The position numbers were made by a program, and so were the translations under genes. A stretch of 64,000 bases of DNA, taken from assembly GCA_001630475.1 (NCBI GenBank), contig KV419412.1, forward strand, positions 208,867-272,866, read 5' to 3'. The notes under the pieces were generated by a model. It ran no database searches and had not been told where the DNA came from. It saw only the letters and a list, made by a program, of their open reading frames with translations. The stretch's first letter is position 1. Each line of letters begins with the position of its first letter. Below, piece after piece: positions 1 through 10,137 of this stretch. Origin of the DNA: Sistotremastrum niveocremeum HHB9708 (Eukaryota; Basidiomycota; Agaricomycetes; Sistotremastrales; Sistotremastraceae).

Positions 1-68
1 TCTTCGTCATCACGCCATAAATCCAAGTCAAGTCGTAGTAGACATTCAAAAAGTCTCTCCTTGCTCCG

Positions 69-818
69 ATGGACCCTCCACCGCAACCACGCTCTCCTGT
101 TCGTCCTCCCTCTCCTCCCTCTCTCCACCATACTCACACTGACCTATATGATAACAGCGTACAAACCCGCTTCCCAGAACTCATCTCCTCCCAATCCTCC
201 CGCTCGGACCGAGACCGATCCTCCTCCTCTTCTTCATCGTCGAGGAGTCGCAGAGACCGTGAACGCGAGCGGGAACGGGACGATGATGAAGATGATGAAG
301 ATGATGAGTTCGACGATGGAGAAGAGGATGAAGATCTTGATGATTTCGATATCGATATTGACGATGACGAACTCGATCTTGATAGTGACGCTGACAGTTC
401 CACTGTTGGCATGAATGAGAAGGAGAAGGAGGAATTTTCGGCTGTGCCGTCTATGCCTCTGCCTTCGTCTTCGTTGAGAGAGAAAGAGTCGTCAGCTTCG
501 TCGTTGAAGGAGGGATCGAGACATTCGTATCCTCGTATGCCGTTACAGCCTCTCAATATCATGATGTCCGCCTGCTGAGCGGGTTTCACCTTCCCTTCTC
601 TTTCATGGCACTCCGTCGATCATTGATGTCGAGTGCGGAACGAGAAGACGACATCTTCAGCTGCAGCTGCATATGCATCAGGACCTGGGATCCCTCCGCC
701 TCTTCCTCACCAATTTACATCAACCTACATCACATCACTTCAAATATCGATTCCTTGTCTTTTGGGCACCGCGCGCCGCTGCTGTCTTTACTCAACCCAC
801 TTTTGCATCAACCATTAA
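69..818 (+). CDS. acidic, Arg/Ser-rich low-complexity protein (3' part or small gene)
   Basis: I do not recognise a family. From the ATG at 69 the protein opens with a Pro-rich stretch (MDPPPQPRSPVRPP), then an Arg/Ser block with RERERE repeats, then about 40 residues that are almost all Asp/Glu, then a Ser-rich tail. The composition resembles disordered nuclear proteins that bind nucleic acid or histones, but that is inference. The frame stops at 578; a good donor (GTATGC at 535) and acceptor (CAG ending 660) would instead splice to a tail PAAAYASGPGIPPPLPHQ that stops at 818, and I prefer this. Bases 1-60 read as SSSSRHKSKSSRSRHSKSLS in another frame, so an upstream exon may lie outside the window and the ATG at 69 may not be the true start. 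Confidence 0.45.
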
Positions 819-1973
819 CTTATCTTCATTCATTGTATCATATTGTATCACGTATCAAACAAACCCGCCAGCCGGGCCTAGAATGGTACGTCGCTCCCCT
901 CCCTTCCTCCAACCAATTATTAATATTGATATGGGTGTAGGTTTATCATTCAGGACGACGGAATATATTTTGAGCGAGTCTCCCGGCACTGGCACCTCAC
1001 TGCATTCACCAAATTCATATGTATCAATCATATGTATCACTCATTCACTCATTCCTTCCTTCATTGTATTCTTCCCCTTCCGCTTTTGGTCGGATTTGTA
1101 TCCTTTTGTCCTTCCGAGCCTGTCGATTCTGGACTCTTTCTTTCTTTCTCCCTCATCATTTTTTCGCGCGGACGATTTTTATTACCTTTCTTTCTTCTTT
1201 TCTGTCGCTCTCGGGGTTTTGTTACTTGCTTTCCTTCGCTTCGCTTTGCTTTCGAGGGCTTTAGGGCTCTCTTCTCAACCCCTACACCTCCGCTTCCTCT
1301 TCCTCTTCACCTTTTCGCCCTCCCTCTCAGACCCGGACTCGGACTCGAACCAGACCACTCCACTCTTTCTCGGGCCCTCCTACCATCGGTTAGGATGCGT
1401 CCTTTCGGTCTGGCAGTCCGGTCTAGCTCGGTTGGGTTGGCGGCTTTTACTTTGTAGTAATCTGGCTGCTTGCAGCTCCTTTCTTTCTCGCATCGCATCT
1501 CCGATTTTCGCTCTCTCTTTACTCTGTTGAAGTCGATCACCGGTCCCCTGCCAGTTGGGACGTGGAGATCCTTCGACTTGAGAGTTATCGGGTAAATGTT
1601 GTTGTTGTTGCTGTATAAACTGCTTGCGGTTTTCTTGGTTTTTGTTGCAAAATATAATGGGGTGGGGGTTGTATACTGTTGATGCTTTCGATTGAGATGA
1701 GTACCTGAACGCAGGATTGAGATGGAGAGAAATAATAATAAAAATAATAAAAATAAGATATTCGTCCAATCGAAAGTCGCCGATTTACGGAACGACATGT
1801 GATTTCAACTCCGCTCCCTCCCGCGGACTCAACTCGGCTTTAGCTCGACCCCCCTAAGCACAAGCACGAGCTTAACCTCGCCGTCGCCGTCGCTGCCTCA
1901 GACGACCCAGCTCACCATCATTCTCAAACTCGGATTGGACTTGGAGAGTGACGAAGAGGATTGAGGATTAAGC
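819..1973. other. gene-free stretch, pyrimidine-rich, upstream of SDH4
   Basis: No convincing gene. The middle (about 1040-1330) is very rich in C and T with many CTTTC/TTCCTT runs, as in fungal promoters and 5' leaders. A microsatellite-like AATAATAAAAATAATAAAAATAA tract runs about 1732-1756 and a GTTGTTGTTGTTGCTG run lies near 1598. Open frames here on both strands are low-complexity and unsupported. Confidence 0.5.
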
Positions 1974-2834
1974 ATGGCATCCAATCTCCTACGTAATCAA
2001 CTTTTGCGCAAGAACGTCGCTCGGTCGACTTTGAGCCGTATCCAAGGTCCGTCCCAATCAACCGTGCTCTGGCACGGCACGATATATGATTCTGACTGTG
2101 ATGGGGATATTTAGCTCGCGCGAGCTCGAATGTGAATTATCAATACGTTCCAGGCGGTCGTACGTCCCTCCTCCTTCTCCCAACATTAACACTCAAGTGC
2201 TGATGATGACGACCTGGAACAGCTATCCTCCGAGGAGGCGTAAACGACCCAACTCCCTTCCCTACCCCCTCTAGATCACACGGATCGCATCATTGGGCAT
2301 TTGAACGTCTCCTAAGCGCTGCGCTCGTCCCGTTGACTGGAGCTGCGTTTGTTACTAGTGGGACGCCGTATCCTATTTTGGATGGGATTTTGGGTGTTAG
2401 TTTGATTATCCATTCGCATATTGGGGTACGTCTATTTCAAGTCACTCTCCATCTTGTGTCGCTCGCCATGCTCGGCTCCCTTGATTCGTCCTGTCGATCA
2501 ACTTCCAATGGAGCGATCTCTCGACTCCACCTCATCATACACCTTCTTTAGTCCCACTACATAAATGCAGATACCCGAATACTGACTCCTCCCTTTGACA
2601 GTTCGATTCAGCAGTCGTGGATTACCTCCACACACGTAAATTCCCCATCCTCGGTCAAATCGTAAAGTGGGGTCTGAGAGTCGCTACTGCCGGTGTACTC
2701 GTTGGAGTCTATCAATTCAACACTAATGATATCGGTGCGTCATCCCCCTTCTTTCCTCTCCTCATTCGCCTCTGAACATGTGCTGATTTGGTGTAGGTTT
2801 GACGGAGCTTATTCGACGGGTGTGGATCGCTTAA
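1974..2834 (+). CDS. SDH4: succinate dehydrogenase membrane anchor subunit (CybS family, SDH4)
   Basis: Small membrane anchor of mitochondrial complex II; with SDH3 it binds ubiquinone and heme and holds the SDH1/SDH2 heads on the inner membrane. Exons I read: 1974-2046, 2115-2159, 2223-2425, 2602-2734, 2797-2834; all junctions keep frame. The start MASNLLRNQLLRKNVARS is basic and lacks acids, as a mitochondrial presequence should. The core carries the CybS signature HGSHHWAFERLLSAALVPLT, then three hydrophobic helices including PILDGILGVSLIIHSHIG with the helix-2 His, and FDSAVVDYLHTRKFPIL with the DY pair of the quinone site. The end GVYQFNTNDIGLTELIRRVW matches the third helix and matrix tail of human SDHD (FNYHDVG). 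About 163 residues, normal for the family. Confidence 0.93.
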
Positions 2835-3213
2835 TGTAGGGAATTCACGATGAGAGGGAGAAGGTGGATGGTGGAGATGTGGATCCCGGGCTGGGTCATT
2901 CGGAATCCGTCGAGGACGCGCGAGCAATTGTAGAACCAGCCACGCAGAACTGTACATAAATCAAAGAATCAAAACGTCTTTCGACATAAAATTCGTCCCC
3001 GAGGGCCCGAGCCGGTCGTAGATCATCGTGTAAAAGCCATGTCATTGCTATTGATTAGAACTACAGAAAACAAATGCAGCTATTTCCGAAAAGATCCCAG
3101 TGAAATATGAAGTAAACTTAGCCTCATCTAAGACATCCAATAGATGTCGCGTTTTAGTACTCGTAACCGTGCCATCATTACCCATTACCCATTAACCCAT
3201 GAGAATCATCACC
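2835..3213. other. convergent 3' region of SDH4 and the MFS gene
   Basis: The two flanking genes end toward each other, so this stretch should hold both 3' untranslated ends. I see no further gene. Confidence 0.5.
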
Positions 3214-5071
3214 TTACGCCTCCTCATTATGATCTTCCTCTTCTCCTTCAACAGCAGCAGCCGCTCCCTCCTCTTTCAATCCCAGACTTGCAACTAACCC
3301 CAATCCAACCAAAACCAACAAGACGACATACACCAATCTCCCGCCGAGCAGATCCTTCTCCACCGATATAGCAAAGAGGGAAGTGGCGCTCTCAGGACCG
3401 ATGGCGCGTGCTATTGATGCTGTGGTTTGTGCTAAGCCATTCGTTGCGCCGAGAGCGGACGAGGAGGGTGCAGAGGACATTATCAAGATGAATATGCAAC
3501 CTACAAATGTATGTATGAGTTGACTGGAAGAAGACGACAGATGAGAAGGACGTACCCCATGTCATACTGACGAGAATACATCCCGCCAACTGCGCACCCA
3601 ACAAACTCCACCCAAGCACACCCATCTCCCCTCCATTGGCCCTAACAACCTCATTCATAACCGGACAAAGCAAAATCAACCCCAAAAAGCTTCCCAATCC
3701 AACTCTATACACTCTAACACTCCCCCACCTCCTCTGTATCTTCCCAAACAAAAGAAATTGGAATAAACCATTAACGAGACCCATTCCTGCTAGACAGGAG
3801 CCGATTTGGGCGGATGAAAAGCCTAGACCGCCGAGGGAGGGGGGTGTGGAGAGGAAGAGGGGGTAGAGGGTCATGAAGGCTATTTCGATGAGGGCTAGGA
3901 GACCGTAGTTTATTATTGAGAGTGTCAGGCGGGGGGTGAGGAGGGAGCGAAGGGGTGGCGGTGAGGGAGCGAGCTCGGGCGAGGGTATGGAGGATGTGAG
4001 GTCGTCGGAGAGTGTTTGAGTGGATGAGGATGGGGAGAGTGGTGAGGTGGGCGATATGGGTGATACAGGAGATGAAGGTGAATCGGTGTATGATTTTGGG
4101 GAAGGCGAACGCGAAGCAGGCTTTGTAGCAGGCTTTGCTTTTGATGGGAGAGTCTATGTGAGTCATCAGCATGCGTTCGCGGCAGAGGGACTGAAGGATG
4201 TCGTACCTCTCTAAGAGCAAAGAATCCTAGAGTAGCAGACGATAATGCGACACCCGCAGCCGTTGCACAAGGTAGAAAATAAGGATATTCCTCCCAGAAT
4301 TGATTGCTCCCGAATACGCGTGGAAATCTCTCGAACGGATGAGACAGCGCCCCTCCAATCAACGGTCTAAATTTCATCAGTACACAGTCCTGGATGACAT
4401 TGAGAAAGGATACCAACGAACCCGATAGTAGACCCAACAGGCCACACGATAGGCAAGAAAGCCACCACATCCGCCAAATTCGTATCATCACACATCTCCG
4501 CCATGCTACACTTGATGACGCCCACATTGCCACATAGTGCGCCGGCCAATGAACGAGATACGACGAGGGCCCAGAAAGTCTTCGAAAGACCGAATGAGAG
4601 CATGGATGTCGCGAGGCCCATCACGCCGATGGTCAGGACGGGCTTGCGTCCGATTTTGTCTGAAAGACGGCCCCAGTGTAGGACCATTAGGGCTTCGGCT
4701 ACGAAGAATAAGGATTCCTGGAATCAATCAGTACCGGGCTCATACAACGACGGCAAAGTGGAAATCATACGTACAATGAGACCGGCATAATATCCTACTT
4801 TCCCATAATCGCCCTTCGTAATCCCGGTCTCTTCAATCAATTGATTGACGAACGGGTATATCACGGTATTCGTCACTGGTTCCGCCAGTGATAGAAATAG
4901 CAATACTGCTATCTGGAACTTCGGGATGGGTGTTACAGGTCGGGCACGTCGGGCACGACGATGGGATTTGAGAGACGGAGACGTGTCTCTGCTTCGTGAG
5001 TTCAAGTTGGACTCGGATGTCGTGTGATCATGAGATGCTGTGATGAGCGGCGACCGTTCGTCCACGGTCAT
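3214..5071 (-). CDS. major facilitator superfamily transporter (ZIFL/DHA1-like)
   Basis: A 12-helix secondary transporter. The ATG is at 5071 and the first exon runs to 4775. The N-terminus is polar (MTVDERSPLITASHDHTTSE), with a basic RRARRARP patch just before helix 1. Helix 1-2 contains LFLSLAEPVTNTVIYPFV, the fungal DHA1 style. MFS motif A is plain: HWGRLSDKIGRKPVL between helices 2 and 3. The motif region VSRSLAGALCGNVGVIK fits helix 4 and WPVGSTIG / GPLIGGALSHP fits helix 5 (motif C region). A long Ser/Pro linker (SPSSPVSPISPTSPLSPSS) is the central cytosolic loop. The C-half has SSAQIGSCLAGMGLVNGLFQ and the end GATNGLAQTTASIARAIGP, as in plant ZIFL and fungal relatives. It ends acidic (EGEEEDHNEEA). 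Several short introns. Substrate unknown; multidrug or organic-ion efflux are possible. Confidence 0.88.
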
Positions 5072-7002
5072 AGCTGTTCGTTCAATCGTGTCGTGGTCGT
5101 GAGACGTGCTTCGTCACTGCGGCGTGTGGAGTACTAGGCACAGGTCTAGGACGAATTCCTAGAAAATATCACAGGAACGTGATAAAGGTCAATAGCAAGA
5201 AAACGGTCGATGTGGTCGAGCGATAAGAGACTATGGCCAGCTCTGGAGTTGATCCATGTGAGTTTTGGAACGAGAAGGCTTTGTTCGACCGAGAGACGAG
5301 AAATTGGCTGAGATAACCATAACGGACCGTTCCTTCCGATTTCCGCTTGACACACCGATCACAAATATTCGTAAGCGCTCGACGTAACTCGCATCGAAGC
5401 ACAGGAACGCCATTCAATGTCAGGTGAGACGTCTGTTCTATCTAAACTCCATGTGGAAAGGGACAGGATTTATACAGGGCCCGTCTGTATTATTTTATTT
5501 CGGGTTTCATACATGACCTTGAGGGGCCAGTAAAGCACTTGAGAGAGTCAAAATTGTTTAGAGCTGGCGCTGAAAAATTTAAGTATGTAAGAGACGCCTC
5601 ACTGATGACTGATGGTGTCATCTAGATTGCACGTAAAGCCTCATCGCTTGGGTGAGGATGTGGGAAAAGAGGGCGCCGAAAGAAACCATTCTCAAAGCCG
5701 AGGACCCGTTGTGACAACTTAGAGGTTCGGTCTCTTCCATAAGTTCCATTCAGGACCATCCTTTCATCTGCTTTCAGTTTTGTCGATGTGGAATGTGCTT
5801 CTGCTGTTCAAATTTTCATTTCCCGGATCGCGCGGCGAACGCTCCAGTGGAGACCTGACCGTAATTACTGTCAACTGTCAGTCAAACGACGAGTCTCGAT
5901 CAAAACAATATCACACGGTGATCAAAAAATACCTAGGAAGGGTTGTATTCTCCGAATGGTCGTCTCTCCTTCCATGCTCAAAGGCAGTGGGCTGTCGTGA
6001 TCCACATGACCATCATCAATCGAGCCCTCTTCGACTCGGGCAGTCTGACTCATTTCTGCCAGTGGATATGTATACTGACTTTTGAATCTCGTGAATCTTT
6101 CAAGAACTCTGCTTATTACGATACGATATTGCTATTGAAGATCGGCACCAATCGTCCTCTAATGGTAACATCCAACTCAGCGTGAAGCGGGCTTCAGCAA
6201 CAGGTACTAGTATACTTGCCCTATCTCGAAATCGTCACCGCATTCTCTCACTTCCTTCTGACACGATGACTCACTCGAAGGTATGTTCAATCCGAAGGTC
6301 GGCATCTTCCAGAATATCTACGCAAATAACCTTCAAAAAATCATTTTTGGTACATCATATACTCCATGACACAGGGACCTCATTGAGATCAAATGTGATC
6401 GCCAGGCATCGCGAGCGAGTGCTGCGAGAGTCTCCTTAAGAGAAATATCAAACTCTAAAGGCGCAATAATTTCGCACGGAGTCAATTCAAGGTAAACAAA
6501 GAATAGACGCCTGTGCATCAAAGCGAAGGGAGCTGCCACGTCTTGTCCTCTCGTCTTTTGTTCGACGTCTTTCCTGAGTTTCAAAGGCAGTCGGTATCAT
6601 ATATTCTAAAACTTTCTGGTCAGCTCATTCCTTTCTGCAACACTATTATCATGCGAGCTCGGAAATCTTCAGTGCTTGTAGTGTTCTCAGACATCGTTTA
6701 TCAAGGTATCATACAATATCTACGGCCTTTGAGACCTATAGCGAGCTGTATCGCTGAGGTAATGACCTGTACGTGACAACACAGTATCCGAGATTTTGTC
6801 GACGCTCAAGCGATTTAACAGATCAGAGGCACTGATAAGATTTGCAACTGCGAGATAAGCTTGTTGCCATCATTATTGGCTAGATCGTCATAACATTACA
6901 GGTAACCACACTCGCAAGACATCTGACGGTTGGATCTAAAAATCGATGGAAATCAACGGAACAAAGCGTTATTGAAAGTAAACACGCTTACACCCATCAT
7001 TT
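5072..7002. other. 1.9-kb gap between MFS gene and small disordered gene
   Basis: The left end is the promoter of the minus-strand MFS gene. From about 5780 to 6780 there are several short overlapping plus-strand frames, none with recognisable domains, good codon character or a consistent splice chain. It could hold a decayed element or a noncoding transcript; nothing can be called. Confidence 0.4.
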
Positions 7003-7782
7003 TTACTTTTCCCTTCGGAAAGCTTTTCCAATTACTGCTATACTCCTCTTGAGTCTCAGCTTCGACGAAGATGACTCTTTCCGAGGCTTCGATAAGAGAT
7101 ACGTTCTCTCTTCCTCTTCGGAGTCGCTCCATCGACTCCCGGTCGGAGATGCGACCTCCGGTGTTTCGCTTTCCTGTAGTTCGACATTCTGCATGATTTC
7201 GAGACTCCCACCTACTACTTTTCCGGCGCTCGCTGAGTCGCAGACCGGAGATGCGCTGGAGCTTGCGGCATCAGCCCAAGCAGAGCCGGGGCCGAGACCA
7301 TTAGGAGCACATCGGAACCGGAGGACCGGACTGTCACCGATGGAAGTGGTACTGGGAGACGATGCGACATTAGATGCCGACGAGATGTGTGGTTGCCCAT
7401 CGCCACTCTCGGTGGAAGCGGTATCAGCGGGAGCTAGTGCGTGGTTCTGCCGCACTGTGGGATCCTTGATGAAAGGTTATTGAGAATCTTTAAAGGGGAA
7501 GAGGACGTCACTCACGAAGGTCTGAGCTTCCAGTTTAGGCGGTTTCCCTAAACTCTCCAAGAGAAGCACCAGTCTTGGATCAGTGCAATCCCCCGGCGAA
7601 TCCGTTCCTTGCTCACGCCCAGGTTCTTGGGCTACCACTTCCGCGACGCCAAGCTTGATGGGTGAAGCGATTGGCCGTATAGGCTCTTCTCCCGTGTGTC
7701 TGGTTGTTGGTTTCGTAAATATCGAAGGCAATGATGTCAGAGCACGTCTCCGGGACCTTTCAGCCGGCCGCGGTAGCGACAT
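7003..7782 (-). CDS. small disordered hypothetical protein
   Basis: Not recognised. Exon 1 starts with an ATG at 7782 (MSLPRPAERSRRRALTSLPS) and runs to LEAQTF, followed by a GTGAGT donor near 7515; the second part begins about 7455 after an intron that ends in AAG or CAG and reads to the stop at 7003. The exact acceptor is uncertain. The protein is Ser/Pro/Ala-rich with a conserved-looking patch CTDPRLVLLLESLGKPP at the end of exon 1, an acidic patch SDSEEEERTYLLSKP, and a basic end (KLRLKRSIAVIGKAFRREK). No signal peptide or membrane span. Possibly a regulatory or scaffold protein, but nothing shows its job. Confidence 0.55.
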
Positions 7783-8095
7783 GACAGAAGGCGTTCAGTA
7801 GAGTAGTAGAGTAGAGGCGCTGATAATTGAAATCGTAAGTTAACAGAAAGGTGGAGGAAGAACAAGACTGGGTTGCAGGTCTCGAATCGAACTCGAACAG
7901 TGGCGGAAAGCAGCGGATCAATCAATCACTCCCTAACTTTTACTCGGCTAACTCTGGGAATCTGCCGATCCCGGCGCAAGGTAATAAATGGGGAAAGATT
8001 TACAAGCCTCGATAGAGTCTTAACTCTACATTTCGCGGACAACAATGAACAAAGGGCCTGGGTGGACGTATACAGGAATCATTGGGACGACGGTA
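7783..8095. other. intergenic, promoter of the 7.0-7.8 kb gene
   Basis: Upstream of a minus-strand gene and downstream of the HNH-like copy A. An inverted pair around TCGAATCGAACTCGAAC (7882-7898) superficially resembles a tRNA T-arm, but no tRNA fold follows. No gene seen. Confidence 0.4.
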
Positions 8096-9599
8096 CTAGT
8101 CAACTTGGGCTGATTGAGGCTTCTCGGCGAAATCCAGTTTTGGATCCCAGTCCCAATCATGGTCAGAATCCGGCCCATAGATGCGGCCGTTGCGAGACGA
8201 GGAGGGAGAAGATTCGGTGTATCCGATAGTGTTACTCGGGCTCAAAAACGGTTGACCTGCCAGATCTTCCTCGGTCACAATCACCTCACCCGGGTACCAT
8301 GCCTCATAGGGAAGAGGGGGGAGGGTGCGTTCTTTAAATCTGTCTTGGAAGGGATTGCCCAGCTCAACGCAGCATCCAACGAGTTGCTGTGCCATATAAG
8401 CGTCGAACACTGACTTACCTGGTTCTTGGACCCAGCACGGATCACCAGATGTAATCTCCTTGTCTTGAATCCGGAACCCAAGCTTTGTAGCCGTTAGATA
8501 TTCCTGATGCCCTGCGGGATCGTTGTGAAGCCAGCGAAGAAGCGCTTGCTGAAAATGAGCTCGAAGAAGAGCATCCGAAGGGCGCCCTGCATGCTCGCTC
8601 CAGTAATCGATCAATAGTTTGCCGCTTTCTCTGACAGTAACGTCCCAGTTCTGACAATCGACGAACTGAACAATGCGGTAATCATCCTAATGCGAAGATA
8701 TCGTTAATAAGTGTTTTCCCCCAAACGCGTTGACATACATCAACATCGATAGAGAACCAATAGGCATTAAACACCTCACAAGGCATATAGCTGCATATGA
8801 AGGCATTGGAACGAGACTGCATCAGTTGTGCGAAAGACTCTGCCGATTCGGCCTGCCCGGGAATAAGCTCTTGAACTAGAGGATCTACGATCTGCGATTG
8901 ATACTTATAAGCATGTTCATCCTCTTCTTGCGTTTATACATACCCTAGACGGTGCCATAAGAGGAAATATCCTTGTGCAGAAAAACCGGGCTTGTTGTTC
9001 GCGACGTGGATCGGGGAGATCCCAACCTGTGATCAAACATCTCTTGTCTCTGCGGCAAACCTCTTCAAAAACTTCCTCGTCCTATAACATGCTGGATTAG
9101 ACTTCCCGAACCAGTATCATGAGGAAATCATTCTTCATACGAGATGAGTTGGCTTGCTCTGACGTAAATTGACAAGACAGCGATAGAGGGGAAGGGTGAT
9201 CTTCCGGGAAGGTGACAATATACGGAAATCTGTTTGCATCCATGAGATTGACTTCCTTCCTTAAATTACCTGGGACCACTCGCCTTTACTAACAATCTGA
9301 AAGGATCCGATCGGGAAGAGATTTTGGAAATCGCGAGGTATGACGTGCGCGTCAGGGAGACTGCGAATAAACCAACCATCGTCCTCTGGCAATAGATATA
9401 AGATCTTCAACCACCTATAGATGTCTCGGACAAAAAAGTTTTCGCGTTGCTCCAGGCCAGCAATTATTGACTCTTGCTCATTGAGGATCAAGATATTGCG
9501 CCTCTCATAATAATCGTCTATGGTTGTATCGAATTCATCATCAGAGTCGTCTTCTTCGTGCATCCTGGGCTTTCGTGGGGCTACTGGTGTGGTTGCCAT
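8096..9599 (-). CDS. fungal HNH-nuclease-like protein, copy A, catalytic motif degenerate
   Basis: Five or more exons; the ATG is at 9599 (MATTPVAPRKPRMHEEDD). An acidic head is followed by ERRNILILNEQESIIAGLEQ and FVRDIYRWLKILYLLPEDDG, the N-terminal module seen in many Agaricomycete HNH proteins. After an intron comes EEVCRRDKRCLITGWDLP, equivalent to the RD..CvvTG lead of the HNH domain, then FFCTRIFPLMAPS where active members have (A/T)HIIP. The second half has SRSNAFICSYMPCEVFNAYW, where active members have N.i.L...lH..FD, then FSIDVDDDYRIVQF. The family's trailing motif PSDALLRAHFQQALLRWL is intact. So both His positions look replaced (R and E) while Asn is kept: likely nuclease-dead. 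The tail is acidic (YGPDSDHDWDWDPK). Function unknown; a nucleic-acid or protein-binding role is inference. Confidence 0.75.
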
Positions 9600-10137
9600 T
9601 CTGATGTTTCCTCGTGTACATGAAAAAAGAGTTGTGAAACCTTGCAAGAGGTCGAAACGCACAGAACGCCGCACACCACAAGTGAAGATGGGTGATAAAT
9701 GGTCGTGGGAGGATGGAAGCAATGTTCGGTCATCTCGGTCATCAGGTGCCTAGCATCGACCCTTGTTTACTTAAACGTCTTATGCCATACTTATGTCATA
9801 ATATATTGAGTTTCACGGAGACGATATCATGCCTGATGGATATTTCGTATCAGTCTGGAACTTGATGGACCGTGCGTCGGCGCAGTACTGAATGTGCCTG
9901 GGACATCACTCCCTATTATCACAGTCAAATATGGTAGTTGGGAATATTGCGACTCAATTATTGCCCGTACATTCAGTGCTTTCACAAGGATAAGAAAAAA
10001 TAATGAATCACAATTGTGTGAAGGAGAAGTAGTCCTAGTCTGCGAGAAGAATGGAGAAAATCGGACGGCTTGGATTTGTCTGGTCCAAAGTCCGTATGTG
10101 GGATGAAGACTGGCAGAAATTTATTCACGGGCACCAG
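9600..10137. other. spacer between the two HNH-like copies
   Basis: Should carry the promoter of copy A and the 3' end of copy B (both minus strand). Frames here are short and unconvincing. No gene. Confidence 0.4.

Noticed and set aside
134-589. Minus-strand frame rich in Ser and Arg
   Set aside because: It is the mirror of the acidic/Arg-Ser codons on the plus strand; low-complexity repeats stay open in several frames.
673-1530. Long plus-strand frame rich in Phe, Leu, Ser
   Set aside because: It lies in C/T-rich DNA, where Phe/Leu/Ser codons are forced; no start context or membrane-protein pattern.
1307-1798. Minus-strand frame with a hydrophobic head
   Set aside because: The hydrophobic run comes from an AATAAT repeat; no domain, no homologous pattern.
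5780-6780. Cluster of short plus-strand frames as a gene
   Set aside because: No consistent splice chain, no ATG in good context, no domain.
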